A DNA stretch of 64,000 nucleotides. Source: CAWCUU01 sp963798855 (GTDB taxonomy: Bacteria; Gemmatimonadota; Gemmatimonadetes; Longimicrobiales; RSA9). The notes beneath the pieces are model-generated. The model had not been told where the DNA came from. It ran no database searches and saw nothing but the letters and a program-made list of their open reading frames with translations. Below are positions 26,471-34,069 of this stretch, one piece after another; the stretch's first letter is position 1, and each line of letters begins with the position of its first letter. Location: assembly GCA_963798855.1 (NCBI GenBank), contig CAWCUU010000003.1, forward strand, positions 806,001-870,000, written 5' to 3'. The translations under genes and the position numbers were made by a program.

Positions 26471-27127
26471 TCAGCAGCCGCGTCGGCGGATGCGCGTCAC
26501 CGCCTCCGCGGCGGATGGCGGGGCGGGCGCCACACCTTGCCCGCCGCCCGCTTCGGTCCAGTACCCCTGCGGCACGTCCGACCGCGGCACGTTGCGCCGC
26601 GGCGCGCCGCCGAAATAGCGGCTGAGCGGGGCGACGTCGTCGAACGCCGAGATTTCCCTGGGGGTCGCGTCCATAGCCAGGCGAGGCTCGAGGACGCGGG
26701 CGATCCATTCGTAGAGGCCCTCGCGGAGGAAATAGACGCTGCGGTACCCTCGCGTGCGCAGCAGCACCCACGCCTGCGCGGCGTGCGCGCCGCCCTCGGA
26801 ATACAGCACGATGGTCGCGGAGCGTGGCAGCTCGCGGCGGGCGAGCTCCTCGAGCGTCGCCTGCTCGGCGGTCGGAATGTGCAGGCTGTCGAACGCGGCC
26901 GGAGAGCGGACGTCGAAGACGAGCAGGCCGGGCCGTCGGTCGCGGATCCAGCGCGCCAGCACGGGTGCGGGCACGTGGTCGTGCTCCGCCTCAATGGTCG
27001 CGGCGAGCTCACGCACGTCAATGCGCGCGTCCGGCCGCGGCTCGCCGGCGACGAGGGCGCCGGCGGCGAGCAGCGTCGCGAGCGCGGCGAGGCCGACGTG
27101 CGCGCGGCGCGATGTCGCCCTGGTCAA
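26471..27127 (-). CDS. Exported rhodanese-like domain protein
   Basis: 218-aa protein with a hydrophobic N-terminal segment (VGLAALATLLAAGALVAG) and a rhodanese-like domain (GLLVFDVRSPAAFDSLHIPT, VLYSEGGAHAAQAWVLLRTR, VYFLREGLYEW). The active-site loop reads YSEGGAHA, so the catalytic Cys is replaced by Ser and sulfur transfer is doubtful. It starts with TTG at 27127 overlapping the upstream stop (TTGA), making it the last gene of the sulfur operon. The 290-nt gap downstream (26181-26470) holds no gene. Confidence 0.85.
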   Translation of the reverse strand: MTRATSRRAHVGLAALATLLAAGALVAGEPRPDARIDVRELAATIEAEHDHVPAPVLARWIRDRRPGLLVFDVRSPAAFDSLHIPTAEQATLEELARRELPRSATIVLYSEGGAHAAQAWVLLRTRGYRSVYFLREGLYEWIARVLEPRLAMDATPREISAFDDVAPLSRYFGGAPRRNVPRSDVPQGYWTEAGGGQGVAPAPPSAAEAVTRIRRRGC

Positions 27128-27723
27128 GGCTCGACTCGGCCGGTGCCAGCGCGCCGCTCGATCGCCTGCGCGGCGGCGAAGCCGCCGAGGGCGAGCGCCG
27201 TCACGCCCGCCACGACGACGCCGGTCGGCACGTGCATCAGCGCGGGCAGCGTGAGCGTGCCTCGCGGCGTGCCGTCGTAGAATGGCCGGATGATGCGGAA
27301 GCCCGAGTCGAAGAGGCCGATGCCGAGCAGCATCCCTGCGACCACGGCGAGCCCGTCCAGCCGGCCGGAAGCGGACGCGACGCACGACGTGCCGGGGCAC
27401 AGCCCTGCCATGACGAAGCCGACGCCGAAGACGAGGCCGCCGGCGAGCTGGGGCAGGAGCCACGTCTCCGGGACGTAGACGCGGCCGAGATCGAGGACTC
27501 CGAGCCGGCCGAGCCAGAACGCGCCGAGCATCGCCGTCACGACCGCCGTGAACATCACCTTGAAGACCGTCAGGTCGGTCAGGTAGAACTGCGCCGCGAG
27601 CTTGCGCGCGTTGCCGAAGCCGGCGCGCTCGAGGAGGAAGCCGAACGCGATCCCGATCACGAGCGCGGAGCCGAGCACCGGCAGGTCGCCGGCCCCGAGA
27701 AAGACTGGGGCGCTCACCGCCAC
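27124..27723 (-). CDS. YeeE/YedE (DUF6691-like) half-transporter, second half
   Basis: 199-aa membrane protein with about five helices (LGSALVIGIAFGFLLERAGF, VMFTAVVTAMLGAFWLG, LAGGLVFGVGFVMAGLCPGT, LAVVAGMLLGIGLFDSG). The GLCPGTSC motif corresponds to the conserved Cys that hands thiosulfate across YeeE-type channels. Its start overlaps the end of the preceding YeeE half by 10 nt. Two half-size genes together make a full-length YeeE/TsuA-like thiosulfate importer. Confidence 0.92.
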   Translation of the reverse strand: MAVSAPVFLGAGDLPVLGSALVIGIAFGFLLERAGFGNARKLAAQFYLTDLTVFKVMFTAVVTAMLGAFWLGRLGVLDLGRVYVPETWLLPQLAGGLVFGVGFVMAGLCPGTSCVASASGRLDGLAVVAGMLLGIGLFDSGFRIIRPFYDGTPRGTLTLPALMHVPTGVVVAGVTALALGGFAAAQAIERRAGTGRVEP

Positions 27724-28340
27724 ATCCTCCGCACCAGCGGCGACGCGAGGTAGCCGGCGCCGAACGCCGTCGCGATGAAGATCCAGCTGCCGACGCTCAG
27801 CAGCGCGCCGCCGGTCAGCGCCTGCCCGCTCGTGCAGCCGCGCGCGAGCTTCGCGCCGAAGCCCATCAGCGTGCCGCCGGCCAGGGCGGCCAGGATTCGA
27901 GTGTTCACGGCCGCGTGCGGCCCGCGCTCGACGGCCAGGCCGAAGCGGCCCGCGAGCCGCGCCGAGACGAAGCCGCCGAGCGTGACGCCCGCGAGCTCGA
28001 AGACGAGCCAGTCGTGAAGCGGGCTCGCCACGCCCCGGTCGAGGTACGGCGCGAGGGCCGGGTTCGCGGCGGCGCCGCTCCCCCGCACCGCCGCCGCGCC
28101 CGAAGCGACGACGCTCGCGAACGCGCCCGATGCTCCCAGTCCTCGCCCGACCAGCACGTACGCCGCGAGCAGCACCAGCCCGATTCCGATTCCGGCCAAG
28201 TACGGGTCCGTGTAGGGCGCGGCGCCGGATCGCGCGCCGGTCCGTGGGGACGTCGCGGAGTCATCGCGAGCCGCATCGGCGGGCACTGCGTTGCCTGATC
28301 CCGCGCCGCCGAGCGGACCCGGCATCGTCGTCGTGCTCAC
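27714..28340 (-). CDS. YeeE/YedE half-transporter, first half
   Basis: 208-aa membrane protein with four to five helices (PYLAGIGIGLVLLAAYVLVG, HDWLVFELAGVTLGGFVSAR, ILAALAGGTLMGFGAKLARG, GSWIFIATAFGAGYL) and the conserved pore motif GCTSGQALTGGALLSVGSW. The cytosolic N-terminus is Gly/Ala-rich. It starts GTG at 28340, overlapping the sulfurtransferase stop (GTGA). Probably imports thiosulfate or related sulfur species for the adjacent rhodaneses. Confidence 0.92.
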   Translation of the reverse strand: MSTTTMPGPLGGAGSGNAVPADAARDDSATSPRTGARSGAAPYTDPYLAGIGIGLVLLAAYVLVGRGLGASGAFASVVASGAAAVRGSGAAANPALAPYLDRGVASPLHDWLVFELAGVTLGGFVSARLAGRFGLAVERGPHAAVNTRILAALAGGTLMGFGAKLARGCTSGQALTGGALLSVGSWIFIATAFGAGYLASPLVRRMWR

Positions 28341-29275
28341 CGGCTCCCCCCTCCCGTCCCTTTCTGCTGAACGACGGGGAAGTCGGCGTGCTTCGACCAG
28401 TCGTCCATCGAGCCGTCGTAGAGCCGGGCCTCGTAGCCGAGCAGCCGCGCCGCGAAGACGACCGCGCTGGCCTGCTGTCCAATGTGGCAGTACGCGACGA
28501 CCGTGTCGCCGGGCTCGATGCCCGCCGCGCGAAAGCGCGCCTCCAGCGCCTCGGGCCGGATCATCAGCTCGTCGTCGGCGATCTCGGTGAACGGCAGGCT
28601 GATCGCGCCGGGGATGTGGCCGCGGCGGCCGCTCCCCTCCTCGAGGCCGTCGTAGAACTCGGCGGCTCGCGCGTCGACGAGCTTCGTGTGCGTGCGGCTG
28701 CCGATCGCGCGCACGAACGCCGCGTCCACCACGCGGTCCAGAGTCGGCCGCGCGGTCAGCCGCCCCTGCGCCGCGGCCGGCACCTCCGCCGTCACGGCCT
28801 CGCCGGCTCGCTTCCACGCCTGCATCCCGCCGTTCAGCAGCGAGGTTCGCCCGCCGAGCCCCAGGTAGTCCAGCGTGAAGACGACGCGTGTGGATGGCGT
28901 CACCCAGTCGTTGCCGTAGTAGACGACGATGCGACTGCCGTCCGAGATGCCGAGCTTCTCGAGTCGGGCGCGCAGCTCCTCCGCCGGCGGCAGCTCCAGC
29001 ATCAGCGAGCCGTCCTGCATGTCGTGCGGGGTGGACACGTCCTTCAGCTGGATGAACCGGGCGCCGGGGATGTGCTCCGCGTCGTACTCGTCCTTCTCGC
29101 CCACGTGCAGCAGGACCAGCTCGGGGTCGTGCAGGTGCGCGGCGAGCCAGTCCACGGTGACGAGCATTGGCGCCGCGCTGGCGGAAGGCGCGGTTTGCGC
29201 CGCGGCCGGCGCTGCGCCGGCGAGCAGCGCGAGTCCGACGCAGAAGCCGCGCGCCGGTGTGCGGATACCGATCAT
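28337..29275 (-). CDS. Exported two-domain sulfurtransferase (thiosulfate/mercaptopyruvate type)
   Basis: 312-aa tandem rhodanese with a cleavable signal (ALLAGAAPAAAQ). Domain 1 (residues about 38-150) is inactive (VVYYGNDWVTPS in place of the Cys loop), as is usual. Domain 2 has the active loop VVAYCHIGQQASAVV with catalytic Cys, plus LVDARAAEFYDG and GHIPGAISLPFTEI. It is periplasmic and transfers sulfane sulfur. It is the first gene of the sulfur operon, and the 141-nt upstream gap carries the 11-bp repeats described at 29372. Confidence 0.93.
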   Translation of the reverse strand: MIGIRTPARGFCVGLALLAGAAPAAAQTAPSASAAPMLVTVDWLAAHLHDPELVLLHVGEKDEYDAEHIPGARFIQLKDVSTPHDMQDGSLMLELPPAEELRARLEKLGISDGSRIVVYYGNDWVTPSTRVVFTLDYLGLGGRTSLLNGGMQAWKRAGEAVTAEVPAAAQGRLTARPTLDRVVDAAFVRAIGSRTHTKLVDARAAEFYDGLEEGSGRRGHIPGAISLPFTEIADDELMIRPEALEARFRAAGIEPGDTVVAYCHIGQQASAVVFAARLLGYEARLYDGSMDDWSKHADFPVVQQKGTGGGSR

Positions 29276-29371
29276 GGGGAGCCTCCCGGTTCGTATGCGC
29301 TGACCGTCGCGACCCGATCAGGGCCGCGTCCACTTCCCAACGCTACGTCGCGGCGACTCTTCGGAGATGGA

Positions 29372-29404
29372 GCGGGCGTGCGCCAACTGTGCGAGAAGTG
29401 TGAG
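29372..29404 (-). promoter_or_regulatory. Three 11-bp direct repeats, candidate response-regulator boxes
   Basis: Read on the minus strand: CTCACACTTCT, CGCACAGTTGG, CGCACGCCCGC, three adjacent 11-mers with consensus C[TG]CAC[AG]NNNNN. They lie about 100-130 nt upstream of the sulfurtransferase ATG and just after the response-regulator stop. Eleven-bp head-to-tail spacing is the standard for PhoB/OmpR-family boxes. A matching pair lies upstream of the adjacent histidine-kinase gene (31853-31874). This suggests the two-component system controls the sulfur operon and itself. Confidence 0.5.
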
Positions 29405-29416
29405 AGGGTCGACGGC

Positions 29417-30100
29417 TCAGGCCTCGAAGCGGTAGCCGGCCTTCCAGACGGTGAGGAAGTGGCGCGGCTCGGCGCTGTCCTCCTCGAGCTTGCGACGCAG
29501 CTCGGCGACGTGCGAGTCCACGGTGCGCGTGAGCACCATCCCGCGGTGGCCCCATACCTCCTTGAGCAGCTCGACCCGGCTGGCGACGGCGCCCTCGCGA
29601 CGCACCAGCGCGAGCATCAGGTCGTACGCCTTCGGCGTCAGCGTCACCGGCTCGCCGGCGCGCGTCACCTGCCTCGCCGCCGTGTCGACGACGACGTCGC
29701 CGAACTCAATGCGCTCGCGGGCGCCGTCGCCGCCGCCACGCCGGGCGAGCAGGGCCTCCACGCGCGCGAGCAGCTCGAGCAGCCGGAACGGCTTCGTCAC
29801 GTACTGATCCGCGCGCAGCCGGAATCCCTGCACCTTGTCCGACTCCTCGCCCTTCGCGGAGAGGATGAGCACGGGCGCGTCCAGACCCTCCGCCCGCAGC
29901 GTGCGCAGCACCTGGAAGCCGTCGGGGCCGGGCAGCATGAGGTCGAGGATGACGAGGTCCGGCGGGCGCTCGCGCGCGTGGTCGAGCGCCTCGTCGCCCC
30001 GCGCGGCGCGCGTCACCTCGTAGCCTTCGAGCTCGAGGTTGTAGACCAGGCCGTCGGCGAGGTCGTCATTGTCCTCGACGACGAGGATGTGCGCGTTCAC
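29417..30100 (-). CDS. OmpR/PhoB-family response regulator
   Basis: 227-aa regulator. The receiver domain has the acidic pair in VVEDNDDLADGL, phospho-acceptor Asp in LVILDLMLPGPDGF, LSAKGEESDKVQGF and the conserved Lys in YVTKPF. A winged-helix DNA-binding domain follows (LTPKAYDLMLALVRREGAVA, LLKEVWGHRGMVLTRTVDSH, VAELRRKLEEDSAEPRHFLT). The GTG at 30100 overlaps the kinase stop (GTGA). It is an intact partner of the kinase upstream and the likely binder of the nearby 11-bp repeats. Confidence 0.95.
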   Translation of the reverse strand: MNAHILVVEDNDDLADGLVYNLELEGYEVTRAARGDEALDHARERPPDLVILDLMLPGPDGFQVLRTLRAEGLDAPVLILSAKGEESDKVQGFRLRADQYVTKPFRLLELLARVEALLARRGGGDGARERIEFGDVVVDTAARQVTRAGEPVTLTPKAYDLMLALVRREGAVASRVELLKEVWGHRGMVLTRTVDSHVAELRRKLEEDSAEPRHFLTVWKAGYRFEA

Positions 30101-31815
30101 GGTCCCTGCTCCGCGGGCAGGGCGATGACGAAGCGGGCGCCGCCGCCCGGCGCGTCTTCGACCCCGACGCTGCCGCCGTGGCGCTGCACGATCTCGCGGA
30201 CGACGGCGAGTCCGATGCCGCTGCCCGCGACCGAGCCCTTCCCCGTGCTGCCGCGCCGGAACGGCTCCCAGATCGCGCGCCGCTCGCCGGCCGGGACGCC
30301 GGGCCCGGCGTCGCTGACCGCGATCTCGACGACGCCGTTCCGCCGCTCCACGGCCACCGCGATCCGCTGCCCTTCCGGCCCGTACTTCGCCGCGTTGTCC
30401 AGCAGGTTGGCGAAGACCTGGCGCAGCTCCTCGGGCACGACCCGCGCGATGACGCCGGCTTCGGCATCCACGGACACGTCCATGCTGCGGGCGTGCGCCA
30501 GCGGCTCGAACGCGGCCACGGCCGAGCGCGCCTCCTCGGCGACGTCGGTCGGAGCCGGCGCCGGCCGCTGCGCTCCGCGCACGGCCCGGTCGAAGTACAG
30601 CACGTTGTCGACGAGCGACCCCAGCCGGAGCGTCTCGCGGTCGATCGTCTCCAGCGCCCGTTCCCGCTGTGCCTCGGTGCGGAAACGTCCGAGGCGCAGA
30701 GTCTCGAGATAGAGACGCACCTGTGCGAGCGGCGTACGCAGCTCGTGCGAGACGCTGGAGACGAAGTCGGCGCGGGCGCGCGTGAGCTCGGCGGAGCGGC
30801 GCATCTGCGTCGCGGCGGCGGCGGCGAGGATGACCGCGAGCAGCAGCAGCCCGCCGAGCACCGGCAGCCGTGAAGTCGGCAGCCCGCCGATCAGCAGGTC
30901 GCGCGCGGCCGTGGCGGGCAGGCCGGCACGCACGACGAGGCCGCCGCTGAAGTCGGGCAGCGCCGCCTCGGCGGTCCACCGCCCGCCCGGCGGAGGATCC
31001 GTGACGAACAGTGGCTCGCCCGCCTTCGTGCGGACGGAGGACGCGACGCTCACGCCGTCCGGCGCCCGCGCGACGAGCGACGACGGCAGCAGGCTGTCGC
31101 GCGCGACGCTGGCCAGCAGCGCCCGCGTCGTCGGCGCGTCGAGCGTAACGGCGTAGAGCAGCGTATCGCCCCACGCGGTCGGCATCAGCGTATAGCCGAT
31201 CAGGCCGGGCCCCGCGGCGGTCGGCCGCACGACCACGCCGAGCCCCCATCCCTGCCGGTACGTCGTTCGCGCGTCGCGCGTGAGCGCCGAGACCAGCTCC
31301 ATCCGCTCGTCCAGCGGGACCGCTCGCAAGCTGGCCGTACGCGCGTCCATCAGGGGCACGAGACCGGATACCGAGGCGTCCACCACGACGCCGGTCCCGT
31401 GGCCGGCGTACAGATTCGGAAGAACCTCGAGCGAATCGCGTCCGAGCGTCAGCACGAGGAACGCCGACGGCGGCCACTCGCTGCGGTGGCAGTAGCAGTC
31501 GTAGTCCCAGGACAGGTTGTGCGCGACGTCCTCCGCGCGCGGAACCGGCGGCGTGCGGTGCACGCTGCCGCCCATGTGCTCGGGCGCCAGCATCCCCCAG
31601 AAGAGCTGCTCGATCTCGCGCTGAGAGCGCTGCTCGAGCGCCCACGCCGCGAACGACGCGTAGTCGCGCAGCGTCTCGTCGGCGGTGACGCGCTCGGAAC
31701 GGACCGCCCGCGCCGCCTCCCACACGGCCGCGCCGGTGATGGCGATCGTCGCCAGCATCAGCAGCGCCGGCCAGCGCACGGGACCGGATCCGGACCGCGA
31801 GTCGAAGAAGCGCAT
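30097..31815 (-). CDS. Membrane sensor histidine kinase with Cys-rich periplasmic domain
   Basis: 572-aa kinase: transmembrane helix at about 16-34, a periplasmic sensor of roughly 280 residues, a second helix at about 318-338 (LPVLGGLLLLAVILAAAAAT), then HisKA with SSVSHELRTPL and HATPase with NLLDNAAKYGPEG, DAGPGVP and GSGIGLAVVREIV. The sensor contains DYDCYCHRSEW (Cys107, Cys109, His110), a possible redox, metal or sulfur-sensing site. It lies directly upstream of its response regulator and next to the sulfurtransferase/YeeE operon, so a sulfur or redox signal is plausible. The ATG at 31815 is preferred; a TTG lies two codons earlier. Confidence 0.92.
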   Translation of the reverse strand: MRFFDSRSGSGPVRWPALLMLATIAITGAAVWEAARAVRSERVTADETLRDYASFAAWALEQRSQREIEQLFWGMLAPEHMGGSVHRTPPVPRAEDVAHNLSWDYDCYCHRSEWPPSAFLVLTLGRDSLEVLPNLYAGHGTGVVVDASVSGLVPLMDARTASLRAVPLDERMELVSALTRDARTTYRQGWGLGVVVRPTAAGPGLIGYTLMPTAWGDTLLYAVTLDAPTTRALLASVARDSLLPSSLVARAPDGVSVASSVRTKAGEPLFVTDPPPGGRWTAEAALPDFSGGLVVRAGLPATAARDLLIGGLPTSRLPVLGGLLLLAVILAAAAATQMRRSAELTRARADFVSSVSHELRTPLAQVRLYLETLRLGRFRTEAQRERALETIDRETLRLGSLVDNVLYFDRAVRGAQRPAPAPTDVAEEARSAVAAFEPLAHARSMDVSVDAEAGVIARVVPEELRQVFANLLDNAAKYGPEGQRIAVAVERRNGVVEIAVSDAGPGVPAGERRAIWEPFRRGSTGKGSVAGSGIGLAVVREIVQRHGGSVGVEDAPGGGARFVIALPAEQGP

Positions 31816-31852
31816 GCTCAAGGATGCGTCCGACGGGCCGGTGGGTGAAGAG

Positions 31853-31874
31853 ATGGATGTGAGAGAGTTGTGCG
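31853..31874 (-). promoter_or_regulatory. Two 11-bp direct repeats upstream of the kinase gene
   Basis: On the minus strand CGCACAACTCT is followed directly by CTCACATCCAT, two 11-mers sharing C[GT]CACA with the three boxes at 29372-29404. They sit about 38-59 nt upstream of the kinase ATG. This fits autoregulation of the kinase-regulator operon by the response regulator. Confidence 0.5.
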
Positions 31875-31885
31875 GGATTGACTGC

Positions 31886-32049
31886 GAGGCGCTACCTGAA
31901 GGCGCTGACTGAAGGCGCTACCTGAAGGCGCTACCTGAAGGCGCTACCTGAAGGCGCCTGCCTCCAACGCCTTGCCGTGAGCGCCTCGCTTCCAGCGCCT
32001 CGCCGTCAGCGCCTCGCCGTCAGCGCCTCGCCGTCAGCGCCTCGCCGTC
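31886..32049. repeat. Two adjacent short tandem arrays in inverted relation
   Basis: The left array (31886-31960) is five to six copies of a 13-bp unit near GAAGGCGCTACCT. The right array (about 31980-32049) is four to five copies of a 14-bp unit near AGCGCCTCGCCGTC. The cores AGGCGCT and AGCGCCT are reverse complements, so the two arrays can pair into a long branched hairpin. They lie between the kinase promoter and the end of the small gene at 32034. A terminator or structured mRNA end is possible. Confidence 0.7.
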
Positions 32050-32330
32050 CGGTTCCAGATCCGGCCGAGCTGGTGGCCGACGACGAAGACCGCGGAGTCG
32101 AGGAGCGCGTTGGACAACACCTCCGGCCCCGACGTCCGGAAGAAGGACTGGCCCCAGTCGCGGCGCTCGAACACCTGCTCGGCCACTTCGTAGACGACCG
32201 ACGCGCCGACGGCCCAGCGCAGCGGCACCTCGACCAGACCGAGCGCGAGGCCGGTCGCGAAATGAACGACGGTCCAGGGATCGGCCGCCGCCCGGTTCTG
32301 TTGAGCTTTCCGCGTCGCGACGATTCGCAT
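32034..32330 (-). CDS. Hypothetical protein, possibly membrane-associated
   Basis: 98-aa protein starting MRIVATRKAQQNRAAADPW and containing TVVHFATGLALGLVEVPLRW, VVYEVAEQVFERRDWGQSFF and LSNALLDSAVFVVGHQLGRI. Three moderately hydrophobic stretches with embedded acidic residues suggest a small integral membrane protein. I do not recognise the family. Its last codons (WNRTARR, stop at 32034) run into the AGCGCCTCGCCGTC repeat array, so the true C-terminus may be altered by repeat expansion. A start at 32348 is possible. Confidence 0.5.
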   Translation of the reverse strand: MRIVATRKAQQNRAAADPWTVVHFATGLALGLVEVPLRWAVGASVVYEVAEQVFERRDWGQSFFRTSGPEVLSNALLDSAVFVVGHQLGRIWNRTARR

Positions 32331-32469
32331 GCCACTCACCGTGCACACACGGGATGCCGCATCGTCGACGGCACCTCAGCCTCGCCCGCCGAGCAGCGTC
32401 GCCTTCGACGGGATCCGGGCCTCCAGCTTCGAAGTCGAATCGAAGCACCGTTGCCGTTGCCGCGTTCCC

Positions 32470-33078
32470 TCACGCCGTCTCCTCCGGCATTCTCGCCGGG
32501 TCCCCGGCCGGCAGCACGTCGATCGCCCAGTCGGCCCGCTTCCACCCCGGCACCGGCGGCCGGTGCTCCGCGCGCGGTACGTAGACCGACCGCTCCACCA
32601 GCGCGTAGTGGTGGATGTAGCGAGGGCAGTTCGGGTAGATCCGGGCCGCGGTCACCTCGACGAGGAACTGCGCCCCTGGATACGCGCCCATCAGCTCGTG
32701 GTCCGGCACCACCTCCGCCGTGCCCTCGACGCGCATGCGCCGCTGCCGCTCGAAATCCAGGAACAGCAGCCCGACCCACGGGTTCGCGAGCACGTTGCCC
32801 ATCGACAGGTACATGCCGTTTCCGTCGTAGTTCGGAAATACCAAGCGCCGCTCGTCGACGACGCGGACGAAGCCCGGGGCGCCGCCCTTGTACGAGCACG
32901 TCGGCCTGCCGTGCTCGTCGGCGCTCGCGAGGAAGAACATGTCGAGCCGCTCGACGAAGTCCCGGTCGTCAGGGGTGAAGCGGTCGTGGACCTTCACCGC
33001 CTCGAGTCGGTCCGCCAGTCGCCGCGTGTCGAACCGGTCCTGCAGCGTGCGACTACCCGAATGATAGAGCCCGGACAT
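32470..33078 (-). CDS. Pyridoxamine 5'-phosphate oxidase-like FMN-binding protein
   Basis: 202-aa split-barrel flavoprotein of the PPOX-like class. The core reads FVERLDMFFLASADEHGRPT, GFVRVVDERRLVFPNYDGNG, VLANPWVGLLFLDFERQRRM and RVEGTAEVV. Such proteins bind FMN or F420 and reduce small molecules; true PNPOx activity is not implied. The ATG at 33078 follows a GGGAGGCGCC site. Single gene; no operon partner is evident. Confidence 0.88.
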   Translation of the reverse strand: MSGLYHSGSRTLQDRFDTRRLADRLEAVKVHDRFTPDDRDFVERLDMFFLASADEHGRPTCSYKGGAPGFVRVVDERRLVFPNYDGNGMYLSMGNVLANPWVGLLFLDFERQRRMRVEGTAEVVPDHELMGAYPGAQFLVEVTAARIYPNCPRYIHHYALVERSVYVPRAEHRPPVPGWKRADWAIDVLPAGDPARMPEETA

Positions 33079-33417
33079 GGCGCCTCCCGTTCTGGGTCGC
33101 TCCCCACCCTCGCCCTCTCCCTCACCGCAGCCCTGCAATGATGATCCGGCCGCGCGACCGGTGGCAACAGCGCTCGTGGTGACGAGCCGACTCGGCCGGA
33201 TCATCGACCGCGCCCGCCCGCTGTACCGCCGAGATCTTCATCACCGTCCGCACGCTGGCTCGACGTGGCCCGGCGTTCGAGGCGTCCCCGCCGGCGCCCG
33301 CCGGCGGCAGCCCCGTCGCCGAACGAAGCACGAAGAACATCTCCCGGCCCCTCGTTCGGCGCCGAACCAGACCGTATACTCACTCTCTCACATCACCGAA
33401 TCCCGTGAGGCACCACA

Positions 33418-33913
33418 ATGACCATCGCCGAAACGCTGAAGGAGCTGGAGCAGGAAGCCGCATCCACCCGCCGCGCGCTGGAGCGCGTCCCCGGAGATCG
33501 GCTCGACTGGAAGCCCCACGCCGAAATCGATGAGCCTCGGGCAGCTCGCGATGCACATCGCCTCCCTGCCCGGCGCGATCGCCGGGCTTTCGCAGCAGGA
33601 GCGGTTCGAAGCGCCGGGCGACATCCCCCGCCCCGGCGCCGCCGGCACCGCCGAAATCCTCGACACGCTCGCGGAGAGCCTCGCCCGCGCCCGGGACATA
33701 CTCGGCTCCATGACCGACGAAGATCTCGCCATCCCCTGGCGCATGACGCACGGCGACACCGAGCTCATGGCCATCACCCGCGGCGAGCTGATCCGCACGG
33801 TGATGCTCAACCACTGGTACCACCACCGCGGCCAGCTCACCGTCTACCTGCGCGAGCTGGACGTGCCGCTCCCCGCGATCTACGGCTCGAGCGCCGACGA
33901 GCGACCGTTCTGA
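33418..33913 (+). CDS. DinB-family metal-dependent protein, one frameshift
   Basis: DinB four-helix-bundle protein. The N-terminus MTIAETLKELEQEAASTRRA ... DRLDWKPHA is in one frame. After an extra base at about 33524 (GCCGAAATCG, where GCC-AAA-TCG gives the usual AKSMSLGQL) the rest follows: SLGQLAMHIASLPGAIAGLS, LMAITRGELIRTVMLNHWYH and HRGQLTVYLRELDVPLP. Metal-ligand His residues (LAMH, NHWYHHRGQ) are present. DinB proteins are often thiol S-transferases. The local sequence supports an insertion error rather than decay. Confidence 0.88.
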
Positions 33914-34069
33914 AAGGATTGCGCGGACGCGGGGGCGGGCGCGAGCGCGACCCGCCCAGCGCCCTGGCGAAGCCCCCCATCTCCCCTCACATTCCCCGGG
34001 ACCGACGCGCGGCCCGCTCCTGCGATCTCCCGTGCGCCCGCGACATCTCCCCGCGACCCTTCGATCGCC

